From: Larkinella insperata
Lineage (GTDB): Bacteria > Bacteroidota > Bacteroidia > Cytophagales > Spirosomataceae
Length of the DNA stretch: 64,000 nucleotides
Assembly: GCF_026248825.1 (NCBI RefSeq)
Contig: NZ_CP110973.1
Span: 1,178,001 to 1,242,000, forward strand
Direction: 5' to 3'
Below are positions 18,507 to 27,483 of this stretch, in pieces. The position numbers and the translations under genes were made by a program. The notes under the pieces were generated by a model. The model did not search any database and was not told the DNA's origin. It was given only the letters and a program-made list of their open reading frames with translations. Positions within the stretch are counted from its first letter, which is position 1. Every line of letters begins with the position of its first letter.

Positions 18507-19709
18507 GTGACATCTATTGTGGTGGTTGTGTGCCTGTTAGCCGTCGGCCTACAACTTATATATATACTCGGTATTTTTTCCCGGCTGGTTTTCCATTCCA
18601 GCCGGAACAGCAGCGAACCGCCGGATTCGGCCGTTGCCCTTCATTCCTATCCTCCAGTCAGCATCATTGTGTGTGCCTGGAACGAGCTGGACAACCTTCA
18701 AACCCTGTTGCCCCTGCTCGACAGCCAGGTCTACCCTACTTTTGAAGTGCTGGTTATGGACGACCGCTCGACCGATGGCAGCCGGCAGTTTCTGGAACAG
18801 GCCGCGCAGGAACTGCCCCACCTGCGCTTCATGCGCGTTGACCGCGAACACGAGCACGTTACACCCAAGAAATACGCCCTGACAACGGGAATCCGGAACG
18901 CGGCTCACGACATTATTCTGCTTACGGATGCCGACTGTCAACCGGCCAGTGAATACTGGCTGGCGGGGATGGTGGCCCAACTCGACGGGTCGGAGAAAGA
19001 GATCGTGCTGGGATTTGGCCCCTACACCCGGGAAAAAGACGGCTGGATCAATCGGTTGATCCGATACGAAACTTTATTTACGGCCGTGCAGTATCTTTCG
19101 ATGGCGCTGGCGGGATTGCCCTACATGGGGGTTGGCCGGAACCTGATGTACCGGCGGCAGCTGTTTCTGGAAAACAAGGGCTTTTATTCGCACATTCGCG
19201 TGTTGGGGGGAGACGACGACTTGTTTATCAACGAAGTAGCCACATCCCGCAACGTGGCCGTTAGCCTGCATCCGACAACGTTTACGTATTCAAGGCCCAA
19301 GGCCACGTTTGCGGAGTGGTGGCATCAGAAGCAACGGCATTTGTCGGTAGGTAAGTATTACCGAACGGGTCATAAAATTCGGTTGGGGTTGCTGTCGCTG
19401 TCGCACATCGTAAGCTGGCTCACCGGGCCAGTTGTCGGCTTGATTGCGCTGATCCGCATTCTGGATACGGGATTGCCGGCGTTGGTCCATCAATCAGACG
19501 GGCGGTTGCTGCTAATCGCATCCGGCCTGTTTCTGCTGCGGCTGGTGCTGTTTTGGATCATCGTCGGACGAATTAGTTACCGGCTCGGCCACACGGTCAA
19601 ATGGATGACCATACCGGTTATGGACCTGACTCTGGCCGTGTATTACGCCATTATGGGCTTTGTAACCCTGCGGCCCCGTAAAAAGAAACGAAAAATGACC
19701 TGGAAATAG
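18507..19709 (+). CDS. Membrane-anchored glycosyltransferase family 2
   Basis: The open frame extends back into tgt, but the coding-like part begins at about 18507, where a GTG opens a hydrophobic segment (VTSIVVVVCLLAVGLQLIYI). A TATATTTG box at 18453-18460 matches the Bacteroidota -7 element and fits this start. GT2 motifs follow: VLVMDDRSTDGSRQFLEQA, LTDADCQPASEYW (DxD), MGVGRNLMYRRQLF, GGDDDLFINEVA (catalytic base) and KQRHLSVGKYY in place of QxxRW. Three membrane helices close the protein. It resembles processive or lipid-glycosylating GT2 enzymes of the inner membrane. It is transcribed divergently from tgt. Confidence 0.82.
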   Translation: MTSIVVVVCLLAVGLQLIYILGIFSRLVFHSSRNSSEPPDSAVALHSYPPVSIIVCAWNELDNLQTLLPLLDSQVYPTFEVLVMDDRSTDGSRQFLEQAAQELPHLRFMRVDREHEHVTPKKYALTTGIRNAAHDIILLTDADCQPASEYWLAGMVAQLDGSEKEIVLGFGPYTREKDGWINRLIRYETLFTAVQYLSMALAGLPYMGVGRNLMYRRQLFLENKGFYSHIRVLGGDDDLFINEVATSRNVAVSLHPTTFTYSRPKATFAEWWHQKQRHLSVGKYYRTGHKIRLGLLSLSHIVSWLTGPVVGLIALIRILDTGLPALVHQSDGRLLLIASGLFLLRLVLFWIIVGRISYRLGHTVKWMTIPVMDLTLAVYYAIMGFVTLRPRKKKRKMTWK

Positions 19710-19790
19710 CTGGAAAATGATGAACAAAAGTCATCACAGACTGTCTCCATTCAGCATTCATACTCCAACATTCATACTAGTAGATTCGCT

Positions 19791-20411
19791 TTGGAACTGA
19801 TAAAAAAATATTTTCCGAACCTCACCAAGCAGCAATTAGACCAGTTTGCGGCTTTGGAAGAACTCTACCGTCAGTGGAACGCTCAGATCAACGTCATCTC
19901 ACGGCAGGATATCGATTCATTGTACGAAAAGCACATTCTGCACTCGCTCGGGATCGCAAAAGTGATTCAATTTGTACCGGGCACCGAAATTCTGGATGTC
20001 GGTACGGGGGGCGGTTTTCCGGGCATTCCGCTGGCAATTTTGTTTCCGCTGGCCGACTTCCATTTGGTTGACAGCATTGGCAAGAAAATAAAGGTAGTTA
20101 CGGAGGTGAGTTCGGCTCTGGGCCTCACTAACGTCCGGGCCGAACAGGCGCGGGTTGAACACCTGAATACGACGTACGATTTTGTGGTAAGCCGGGCTGT
20201 TACGCGCTTGCAACCCTTCCTGGGCTGGGTTCGTTACAAGATTCTCAAAGCTGGCAACAATAAACTACGGAACGGTGTTTTGTACCTGAAAGGCGGTGAT
20301 CTGGCTGAAGAGCTAGCGGAAATCCGGGATAAATACCAGGTTTACGAATTGTCCGACTATTTTGACGAGTCTTTCTTTGAAACCAAAAAAGTAATTTATA
20401 TCCCTAAATAA
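19791..20411 (+). CDS. rsmG: 16S rRNA (guanine527-N7)-methyltransferase RsmG
   Basis: This 206-aa class I SAM-dependent methyltransferase (formerly GidB) modifies G527 of 16S rRNA. It begins MELIKKYFPNLTKQQLDQFA, the usual Bacteroidota N-terminus, read from a TTG start; no in-frame ATG lies nearby. Key motifs are YRQWNAQINVISRQD, EKHILHSLGIAKV, the SAM-binding ILDVGTGGGFPGIPLAI, and VVSRAVTRLQPFLGW. The length is normal for the family. Confidence 0.93.
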   Translation: MELIKKYFPNLTKQQLDQFAALEELYRQWNAQINVISRQDIDSLYEKHILHSLGIAKVIQFVPGTEILDVGTGGGFPGIPLAILFPLADFHLVDSIGKKIKVVTEVSSALGLTNVRAEQARVEHLNTTYDFVVSRAVTRLQPFLGWVRYKILKAGNNKLRNGVLYLKGGDLAEELAEIRDKYQVYELSDYFDESFFETKKVIYIPK

Positions 20412-20471
20412 ACCACGGTTTCGGGCGTTTGCAGCGACGCTAGGGCCTGGTACTACCATCCGACAAACCAT

Positions 20472-20759
20472 ATGGCAGAAGTTTTCAAATCCAGCGGCTT
20501 TAAAGACCCGATCAACCGGGACGTCGTCGAGTTCAACGATAAAGGAGTTTCCTTCCGCGTAAACCGCCTGATTGGCGGCACGGACAACTTCGTGTTTTAC
20601 AGCGATATTTCCGGGGTAGAAATAGACAACGGAATGTTTTTTTCGACAATCCGCATCATTCCCCGGGCCCGGCCCGAAATTATCATTAAAAATTTTACGC
20701 GCGGTGATGCCCGTAAGATCAAGGAGTTAATTCTGATGCGGGTGCCGTCGCTCGGTTAG
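20472..20759 (+). CDS. Small conserved hypothetical protein, PH-like fold
   Basis: The 95-aa protein has no signal peptide or membrane helix. Its pattern of alternating beta strands (VEFNDKGVSFRVNRLIGGTD, FVFYSDISGVEIDNGMFFST, IRIIPRARPEIIIKNFTRGD) followed by one C-terminal helix (ARKIKELILMRV) is what bacterial PH-like domains look like. It lies 60 nt after rsmG and may be cotranscribed with it. No function can be assigned. Confidence 0.7.
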   Translation: MAEVFKSSGFKDPINRDVVEFNDKGVSFRVNRLIGGTDNFVFYSDISGVEIDNGMFFSTIRIIPRARPEIIIKNFTRGDARKIKELILMRVPSLG

Positions 20760-20804
20760 GGACAGGGATGCCGGACCACTTCTTGCGTAATTTTTGAAAA
20801 AATG

Positions 20805-20836
20805 CTTGCAAGAATAAACGCCGACCATTACTTTTG
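20805..20836 (+). promoter_or_regulatory. Bacteroidota-type promoter of tRNA-Asn
   Basis: CTTG at 20805-20808 and TACTTTTG at 20829-20836 are separated by 20 nt. This is an exact match to the -7 consensus TAnnTTTG with a near-consensus -33 element. The start of transcription would be roughly 30 nt upstream of the mature tRNA. Confidence 0.75.
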
Positions 20837-20869
20837 CACCCACAATGACCCACCACAACGGGTTAACAC

Positions 20870-20943
20870 TCCCGAATAGCTCAGTCGGTTAGAGCATCTG
20901 ACTGTTAATCAGAGGGTCGCTGGTTCGAGCCCAGCTTCGGGAG
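20870..20943 (+). tRNA. tRNA-Asn(GTT)
   Basis: The sequence folds into a complete cloverleaf. The acceptor stem TCCCGAA pairs with TTCGGGA, the D arm is GCTC/GAGC, the anticodon stem TCTGA/TCAGA encloses the 7-nt loop CTGTTAA with anticodon GTT at 20904-20906, and the T arm contains GGTTCGAGCC. CCA is not encoded. Its 3' end lies in the left repeat of the integrated element, so the gene stays intact after integration. Confidence 0.97.
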
Positions 20944-20960
20944 CAAAAAGCCTCAAATCG
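20930..20960 (+). repeat. Left attachment repeat (att) at the tRNA-Asn 3' end
   Basis: This 31-bp segment, beginning CCCAGCTTCGGGAGC and ending CCTCAAATCG, is repeated exactly at 34265-34295. It covers the T-arm and acceptor 3' half of tRNA-Asn and the left arm of its terminator. This is the classical position for tyrosine-recombinase integration. Confidence 0.9.
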
Positions 20961-20979
20961 TTTGATTTGGGGCTTTTTT
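20945..20979 (+). terminator. Intrinsic terminator of tRNA-Asn
   Basis: The hairpin AAGCCTCAAATC / GATTTGGGGCTT with loop GTTT is followed by a T-run directly after the tRNA. The left half of this hairpin is part of the attachment repeat, and the same hairpin with a different loop (GCAA) recurs at the right end of the element. Confidence 0.85.
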
Positions 20980-21027
20980 GCTATACTATGTATATAAATT
21001 TGCCCAAATGTAACTCTCTACTAGAAG

Positions 21028-23667
21028 ATGGATTCATACGAATTAACTTCACTTTGGAAAAAGACTCTTTCCAATCAAGGAAATGAAGATCCATATTCGA
21101 GTCACAGAGATTTATTGAGGAATACGTATATCTCCTTTCGAAAAAAAGCTAAAGTGCTAGCCAGTGAAATAAGTAGAAGTCTACCTTTTTTTACCGTCCA
21201 CGATATTACGCACATTGATGCCTTATGGGATACAGCAGATCTTTTGGTAAATAAGAACTACTTTCTCACTCCTACGGAAGCATTTATTTTAGGAAGCGCT
21301 TTTTTAATACATGATCTTGGAATGGGACTAGCTGCATATCAAGACGGAAGTGCTCAACTCAGGAATCATCAAATTTGGAAAGATACAATAGCAGCTGGTT
21401 TGAAAAAAAATGGATTTCCAATTGACACACCGATTGAAAAGATTGAAGTTGAAATATTAAAAGAAGCTGACGAAGCAGTATTACGTGACCTTCATGCTAA
21501 ACATGCACTAGAACTAGCACTCAAGCCATTTTATTATGAAGGAAACCAATATTATTTAATCGATGATCCAGAGATAAGAGAAGCTTTTGGTTATTATATT
21601 GGCCAAGTTGCATACAGTCATTGGTGGGATATTGATAAAGTAGAAACAGAACTCCGCCAAGAAATAGGAGTATCAGGATTATTCCCTCAAAATTGGTCGA
21701 TTGATTTGCTTAAATTAGCTTGCCTCATCCGTGCTGCTGATGCCGCTCAAATTGATGACAGGCGTGCTCCACTATTTTTAAAAATTATCAGAAAACCGTT
21801 AGGCTATTCAAAAACTCATTGGGACTTTCAAAGCAAACTAAACCAACCTACAAAAATTAATAGTAGATTAAGATATACTTCAAAATCTCCGTTTAAAAAA
21901 AAGGAAGCAGAAAGCTTTTGGACGTGCTATGAAATACTGCAAGTTATTGACAAAGAATTAAATGATGTTGATTCAATATTAGCATCAATAAGGCCTGATT
22001 TAAGACTTGATGTGTTCGGAGTCGAAGGTATAGGAGCTTTACACCATCTCACTAGAACTGTAAAAACTGAAGGATGGACACCGATTGATACTTCTCTAAC
22101 GGTAAGTAATGTGGCAGAATTAGTTGCAAATCTAGGAGGGCATCAACTTTATTCAGGCAATAAATATGTAGCAATACGTGAATTAATTCAAAATAGTATT
22201 GATGCTGTACACGCTAGGCGGTTTTTAGACAACCATTCCCAAGATTGGGGTGATATCACCATTTCATTTGGAGAAGACCAATATGGCTGCTTTATTGAGG
22301 TTGAAGATAATGGAATAGGTATGTCCACTAATGTTTTAACAAAACCCTTTCTTGACTTCGGCAAAACATTTTGGAATTCATCGTCAATGCACGGTGAACT
22401 ACCTGGGCTACAAGCATCAAATTTCAAACCTATAGGTAAATATGGTATAGGCTTTTACTCAACATTTATGCTTGGCTCGAAAGTTAAGGTCATAACTAGA
22501 AGATACGATAAAGGTAGAAACGAGACAATTGTCCTAGAATTCACTGATGGAGTAAAAGCTAGACCCCTATTAAGACCTGCTCAAGTAGATGAGCAATTGA
22601 AAGATGGAGGCACTAAGATCAGAGTTTGGCTTGTTGATTTCACCTCCTTTCAAACAGATTCCGATCGCTTTTTAAAGCCCAGAAATTATGCTAACCTTGA
22701 TACCCTCGAATCTGAATTAAAAATATTATGCCCTGCCTTGAGTGTAAACCTCCATCTTAATGTTAGTGATATTAAGCGCACTATTATAAAAGCAAATGAT
22801 TGGGAGACTATAGACCCTTTATCATTCTTCTTTCGCCTTAATAAAAAAGAGGATTACGACCTTAAAGACGCTAATACTAAGGAAGAGATCAACCTCTATT
22901 TAAATAACATTAGGTTAATTAAAAATGAGAATGGCGAAACGATTGGAAGAGCATTTCTGTGCAAAAATGATTTTTTTGTCTTTGACAGTGATTTAACACA
23001 TGGCATCATAGCAGTTGGTGGAATAAGAAGTAACAGAATGAATGGTATTGGCGGCATATTACTAGGTGAATCAATCAACGCTGCAAGAGATTTAGCAATA
23101 CCAATAGCAAATGGCCTCCCTCTTCAAAAATGGGCTACTGAACAAGCGGAACTCTTATCAAAATTAAAGCATCATTTTGATGAATATGACTTATTAAATT
23201 TTTCAAATATAATTACAAAGCTTGGAGGAGACGTGAAAGACTTGCCTATCTGTTTTCTAAACGAAAGGGCAATAAGTTCCCAAGAACTCTTAGCATACTT
23301 GATTAATGAGGATAGTGATAATGTTACAATTTTGGAAAATAAAATAGATCAATCTATTATACCAGAATCTTTAAAATTATTTAGAATACACAACAATTTG
23401 ACAACTTCTATTGTAAAAGCAAAAACAGGATTAGAGTCTATAAGTTGGCCAGCAAATAATACTATTGACTGGTATCTTTCTCAGTTAGAGGGGCTGTTTG
23501 CCCAAATACTTTTGGTAGCATGGAATATTTCAGAATTTGATGAAGTAGTTGTTAAAGCTGGCTTGCTTCACAAAAATAACAAATTAACTATAACTTTAAC
23601 TGATAACAATGGCGAACCACTTGAAGTTCAAGCTTATTCAATATTAAAGCCTTCTGTGAGTACATAG
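21028..23667 (+). CDS. HD-domain/Hsp90-type ATPase fusion protein
   Basis: The 879-aa protein has two recognisable modules. Residues about 50-270 look like an HD phosphohydrolase-type domain: VHDITHIDALWDTADLL (H58, D59, H62), FLIHDLGMGLAAYQ (H95-D96) and LACLIRAADAAQIDD. Residues about 350-560 form a GHKL ATPase like the Hsp90/HtpG N-terminal domain: RELIQNSIDAVHARR (N-box), VEDNGIGMS (G1) and KPIGKYGIGFYSTFMLGSKV (G2). The remaining 300 residues resemble an Hsp90 middle domain only loosely. No signal peptide is present. It is the first gene after the left att site and lies in AT-rich DNA. A role in phage defence is inferred from location and architecture only. Confidence 0.75.
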   Translation: MDSYELTSLWKKTLSNQGNEDPYSSHRDLLRNTYISFRKKAKVLASEISRSLPFFTVHDITHIDALWDTADLLVNKNYFLTPTEAFILGSAFLIHDLGMGLAAYQDGSAQLRNHQIWKDTIAAGLKKNGFPIDTPIEKIEVEILKEADEAVLRDLHAKHALELALKPFYYEGNQYYLIDDPEIREAFGYYIGQVAYSHWWDIDKVETELRQEIGVSGLFPQNWSIDLLKLACLIRAADAAQIDDRRAPLFLKIIRKPLGYSKTHWDFQSKLNQPTKINSRLRYTSKSPFKKKEAESFWTCYEILQVIDKELNDVDSILASIRPDLRLDVFGVEGIGALHHLTRTVKTEGWTPIDTSLTVSNVAELVANLGGHQLYSGNKYVAIRELIQNSIDAVHARRFLDNHSQDWGDITISFGEDQYGCFIEVEDNGIGMSTNVLTKPFLDFGKTFWNSSSMHGELPGLQASNFKPIGKYGIGFYSTFMLGSKVKVITRRYDKGRNETIVLEFTDGVKARPLLRPAQVDEQLKDGGTKIRVWLVDFTSFQTDSDRFLKPRNYANLDTLESELKILCPALSVNLHLNVSDIKRTIIKANDWETIDPLSFFFRLNKKEDYDLKDANTKEEINLYLNNIRLIKNENGETIGRAFLCKNDFFVFDSDLTHGIIAVGGIRSNRMNGIGGILLGESINAARDLAIPIANGLPLQKWATEQAELLSKLKHHFDEYDLLNFSNIITKLGGDVKDLPICFLNERAISSQELLAYLINEDSDNVTILENKIDQSIIPESLKLFRIHNNLTTSIVKAKTGLESISWPANNTIDWYLSQLEGLFAQILLVAWNISEFDEVVVKAGLLHKNNKLTITLTDNNGEPLEVQAYSILKPSVST

Positions 23668-23717
23668 TTAGCTCATATCAGCCTATCGACGTAATAATAT
23701 CAAAACTTAAATAGGGC

Positions 23718-23843
23718 ATGAATATTAGGATGCAAGAAGTATTGCTTATATTATTAAAAAGCTTTACCATCACAAAGGATCATATATCAAAAAAACAAGT
23801 AGCATCAACATTTGAAGAATCTATTGATTTAAATATATCTTAG
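23718..23843 (+). CDS. Possible 41-aa small protein
   Basis: An ATG at 23718 opens a 41-codon frame (MNIRMQEVLLILLKSFTITK then DHISKKQVASTFEESIDLNI and a final Ser) that stops 4 nt before the next gene. The spacing is operon-like and the helix-plus-KKQVASTFEES pattern could be a small wHTH fragment, but AT-rich DNA yields such frames by chance. Treat as tentative. Confidence 0.3.
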   Translation: MNIRMQEVLLILLKSFTITKDHISKKQVASTFEESIDLNIS

Positions 23844-23847
23844 AAAA

Positions 23848-25077
23848 ATGAATGCAATTCAAAAGATATTTGATTCAATTATTGAAGAAACAATCACATT
23901 AGAAAAACTTTCTGAAATATTTGTCAGAGAAAAATTAAAAAAGCTGAATATCACTTTAAGCGATGAAAAAATCAATGAATTACTTAACACTATTAAGAAC
24001 GGTGAAGATAAAGAGCTCTTTATTAATCATACAATTAATGGTATCGAGCAAAGGATTAATTTACTTGATAATGAAGATGATACAGATGAAATTGTGATGC
24101 CAATTGTTGAAAATGCCATACTTAGAACAAGCGAATCGTTAAAAAGAAAGTACGTAAAAATACTCTTAAACCGTTTTGATAAAGAGGCCAGCTATAAACT
24201 GAAGAATTATTTGAATAGTAATATAGAATTCGAAACATATTTAAAAAGTATTTGGGGGGAAGCGATTGACCTTCTCGAGCTATTCATTAATGTTATTGTA
24301 GAGACAGGAGCGGCTTTTACAGAAGAATATGAGAAAAATACTGATATTGAGCAAGATTTTGTATATGAGGCAGCTGCTAGATTGCATGCCCGTTCCTGCC
24401 AGATTGCATACGAAATACTTACTTTAATTAAAGCAGGCTATGCTAATGGGGCTCATGCACGTTGGCGTTCTTTACATGAATTCTCTGTGATATTATTTTT
24501 CATTAAAGAGAAAGGTCAAGATGTTGCTGAACGCTTTTTAAAACATGTACACATAGAGAACTACAAAGCTGCTGAAGAACACCAGAAGAATTATATTAAA
24601 TTAAATAAACTGCCAATTTCTGAGATAGACATGAATAAACTGAAAATAGATTATGAATCGTGCATTCAAAAGTATGGGCAGTCATTCAGTGGAGATTATG
24701 GTTGGGCGGTTTCGGCACTTAACGCTAAAAGACTCACTTTTAAAGATATTGAATCTCATGTTTCTTTATCACATTTGCGCCCTAATTATAAAAAAGCCAG
24801 TTCCAATGTACACGTTTCATCAAAAGGACTACTTTCAAAATTAAATTTAGAACCGGTAAGGAATAATCTACTTTCTGTTGGCCCAAGTATCTTTGGACTT
24901 GTTGAACCTTCTCATTCATTAGCAGTTTCACTTTCGCAGGTTACTACAGCATATTTACTCTTAAAGCCTAATATTGATCATTTAGCTATTTGTGAATTTA
25001 TTTCTAAAATAGAAAAAGACATCAGAAAAAAACTTATAGCAGCTGAATGGAAATTAGTTGAATTCAACAAAACGTGA
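23848..25077 (+). CDS. DUF5677-like all-helical protein
   Basis: The 409-aa protein appears soluble and almost wholly alpha-helical. The central region (about residues 170-240: AARLHARSCQIAYEILTLIK, GYANGAHARWRSLHEFSVIL, FFIKEKGQDVAERFLKH) has the look of the DUF5677 family, which is often found near defence genes. A charged N-terminal 70 residues (TLEKLSEIFVREKLKKLNIT) may be a separate helical bundle. It follows the HD-Hsp90 gene at 180 nt and ends 3 nt before a convergent gene. No catalytic motif is evident, and its biochemical role is unknown. Confidence 0.55.
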   Translation: MNAIQKIFDSIIEETITLEKLSEIFVREKLKKLNITLSDEKINELLNTIKNGEDKELFINHTINGIEQRINLLDNEDDTDEIVMPIVENAILRTSESLKRKYVKILLNRFDKEASYKLKNYLNSNIEFETYLKSIWGEAIDLLELFINVIVETGAAFTEEYEKNTDIEQDFVYEAAARLHARSCQIAYEILTLIKAGYANGAHARWRSLHEFSVILFFIKEKGQDVAERFLKHVHIENYKAAEEHQKNYIKLNKLPISEIDMNKLKIDYESCIQKYGQSFSGDYGWAVSALNAKRLTFKDIESHVSLSHLRPNYKKASSNVHVSSKGLLSKLNLEPVRNNLLSVGPSIFGLVEPSHSLAVSLSQVTTAYLLLKPNIDHLAICEFISKIEKDIRKKLIAAEWKLVEFNKT

Positions 25078-25080
25078 TCT

Positions 25081-25800
25081 TTATTTTGGTTGAGTTAGCA
25101 AGGCCTTACTTCTCCCATTCTTATTTTTGATAAGCGTATCTTTATCTAAAGTTACAGGCAAAACTTTTGATGATTTATATATTTTGTAAATACTATCTAA
25201 CTTCGATTCTAATTTAGTCACCACTTTTTCATTCTTTTCTCCCTTACTACTTATATAAAAAGAATAACCTAAGCTTATTGCTGAAACAACTAGTGAGAAC
25301 AGGGAAATAGTTGAAGCGCGTATATTTGCTTTTTTCTCTTGAATTTCCAGCCTATCTTTTTCTTCTTGCCTTATTCTCTCCTTGAAATAATCAATTTGAA
25401 TACCCTGAGACGCTAACTCAGCTCCTTTATTCGAAATTTGTATTTCGTACTTTACATTTTTCTGTTGATCATCAATTATGTGAAGTGATTGTTTATAAAC
25501 CTTAATCAACTGCTCTTTTCTCAAAAATTCTATAGTTTTTCTAATCTCGTTTCTTTTCCATCCCAGTGTAGGGATATCAACAGAAGAGACTACAATTCTT
25601 CCATATATAGTTTGGCCACTAAAGCTTTTATGATGAGTTTTATAAGCTTTCCCAAGAACTTGGCTCATTCCAAATAATTCATTTTCTGTAAAGCTCTTTT
25701 CTCTCTTCCTGAATAACTTTTCGTATAACTTGGTTTTTCGCTTCATCAAAGTAACTTGTACTACTTTCATTTCAGTATTGGTTAAGGTGTATACTGCCAT
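25081..25800 (-). CDS. Winged-helix protein with membrane helix and coiled coil
   Basis: The 239-aa protein has an N-terminal winged-helix-like half (about residues 50-130, with LGWKRNEIRKTIEFLRKEQL and the wing KNVKYEIQISNKGAELASQG), a charged helix (FKERIRQEEKDRLEIQEKKA), one membrane segment (about 168-186, STISLFSLVVSAISLGYSFY), and a coiled-coil-like C-terminal tail (KVVTKLESKLDSIYKIYKSS). A DNA-binding domain tied to a membrane anchor could be a membrane-linked sensor. It converges on the DUF5677-like gene with a 3-nt gap. I recognise no family. Confidence 0.6.
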   Translation of the reverse strand: MAVYTLTNTEMKVVQVTLMKRKTKLYEKLFRKREKSFTENELFGMSQVLGKAYKTHHKSFSGQTIYGRIVVSSVDIPTLGWKRNEIRKTIEFLRKEQLIKVYKQSLHIIDDQQKNVKYEIQISNKGAELASQGIQIDYFKERIRQEEKDRLEIQEKKANIRASTISLFSLVVSAISLGYSFYISSKGEKNEKVVTKLESKLDSIYKIYKSSKVLPVTLDKDTLIKNKNGRSKALLTQPK

Positions 25801-26018
25801 TTAATGAGTTTCTCAATTAATTTAGAACTTTCAATTATCAAAAAAACTTTTAATACAAAACTATAGAAAGAAGGTAGAAGGAAATTATGGTCTAATTAAA
25901 CACAATATTGTTCATATTATGTTAATTATAATACGTCTAGCGAATAAGTCACCTTATCCCCTCACATTAAAATATTATTAATATCTGCATCTCACTTCAG
26001 CTTTTACTTAATTTAATT

Positions 26019-26282
26019 TTATATTGTCTTAATCGTAGCTTTTTTTCTTAATCTTAAGTGTGCCTTTTGGCAGCTTTGGCAGCAAAAAGATGCATCCACC
26101 CTTCTTGCTTCAAACTCATTTTCACAGTATAAGCATTTTTTTTTATAAAACATGCCGATTGTAACTTCTGTATAAATACCAAGCCTATAATCGCAACGGT
26201 CAATTTCTTTGTTTTTTTGAACAGAGCTGAAACCATAGTTTCGTAAACCATTTTTACCTTGTTCGATTTTTTCGTTTTTCAT
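26019..26282 (-). CDS. Small zinc-finger protein
   Basis: The 87-aa protein has a C-terminal zinc-ribbon pattern: CLYCENEFEARRVDASFCCQ followed by SCQKAHLRLRKK. It resembles the small Cys-rich DNA-associated proteins encoded by Bacteroidota phages and elements. It lies about 95 nt downstream of the primase gene on the same strand and may belong to the replication module. Confidence 0.6.
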   Translation of the reverse strand: MKNEKIEQGKNGLRNYGFSSVQKNKEIDRCDYRLGIYTEVTIGMFYKKKCLYCENEFEARRVDASFCCQSCQKAHLRLRKKATIKTI

Positions 26283-26376
26283 TTTGTGTACGCGTTAACG
26301 ACTCGTTAGTGATTCGTAAATGGTGTGTCATATCGTCAAACTACTTCAAAAACTACCCCGAAATCTACCCTAAAAA

Positions 26377-27243
26377 CTACTGCTGCATATAGTAAGTATT
26401 ATAGTCTTTATAAGAAGCGTATAGATATGAGCAGTTGGTAACTGACAAGCCATACTGCTTTAGTTTCTCAAGTGCTTTCTTCCCGGCAGCGTCATTGTCG
26501 AAAAAGGCGTTCACACTTCGACATTGGTCAAGTGCTGGCAAAGTCTCTTTTAGCAAGGAAAGCGAATTCAGGATGATTGTTGAGTTGTTTAAACGGTTTG
26601 CGTTGTGATGTTGACAGCAGGACAGAAAATCAAAAACACCTTCGAACACATTAATAACTCCCGTTTGCTTACCTGGTAAGGTTGTAAACCATTTCGGAGA
26701 GGTAGCTCCCTTGAAGTATTGGCTTCTCAGTTCAAAACCTCCTTTGTCGTTTTGAAAGCCAAGCGCATAATAATGCTTATTGTCTACTGTATAGTGCACC
26801 TCCTGTAAATAATGACTGCCAACTTCGTACGAAATACGGCGACTAGTTAGATAGGCCAGCAATGCTCTGTTACGTAAGGACTGAATGCTTATTAACTCCA
26901 CACTGTTCTTAGCTGCTTGATTAAGTTTTAAGCCGCTAAAAGAAAAAGGAACGGTTTCCTGGGAGCTTGTGAACTTTTGCAGCGTTCGGATAGCTTTTAC
27001 AAACGAATAGCCATGTAAGTATTGTAGCAGTCGGATAATATCCCCTTTTTGCCCTTCTCCACTGAAATCATGGAAAACGTTTTTAACCGGGTCTACCAGA
27101 AAAGAAGGTGTCTTCTCTTCATGACAAGGTGAATAATAGACTAGCTGTTTTCCAGCTGTTTTTACTGGCATATGTCCTTTGCTTAACAAATAATCCGTAA
27201 TGGCTATCTGTTTTATTCGTTCAAGTTCTTGTGATGCTATCAT
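26377..27243 (-). CDS. CHC2/TOPRIM-type primase of the element
   Basis: The 288-aa protein has an N-terminal zinc-finger primase domain (SPCHEEKTPSFLVDPVKNVF then HDFSGEGQKGDIIRLLQYLH), in which the second Cys pair of classical DnaG is replaced, and a C-terminal TOPRIM-like region with the acidic motifs INVFEGVFDFLS and VNAFFDNDAAGKKALEKLKQ (Asp-x-Asp). It lacks the DnaG helicase-binding domain. With the helicase gene upstream on the same strand it should form a replication module, as in P4- or SaPI-like elements. Confidence 0.8.
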   Translation of the reverse strand: MIASQELERIKQIAITDYLLSKGHMPVKTAGKQLVYYSPCHEEKTPSFLVDPVKNVFHDFSGEGQKGDIIRLLQYLHGYSFVKAIRTLQKFTSSQETVPFSFSGLKLNQAAKNSVELISIQSLRNRALLAYLTSRRISYEVGSHYLQEVHYTVDNKHYYALGFQNDKGGFELRSQYFKGATSPKWFTTLPGKQTGVINVFEGVFDFLSCCQHHNANRLNNSTIILNSLSLLKETLPALDQCRSVNAFFDNDAAGKKALEKLKQYGLSVTNCSYLYASYKDYNTYYMQQ

Positions 27244-27483
27244 TGTTTTTTCTTTTAGCGGCTTAAATTCTTCTTACTCGTTTACTCAGTGCAATTTCCA
27301 TCTTATTTTCAATTAGTTAGCTTCAAAATGTCGAGTAATGACTATTTGATGGCTACTCGCTTTTATGCTAATTTTCGAGCTTTCAGTAACTACGAGTAAA
27401 TAATTATTTACTCAGTATTATACTTTATAAAATATTGATTTACAGAAGCATGTCAACTATCGAGTAATCGAGTAGGTAGTTTA

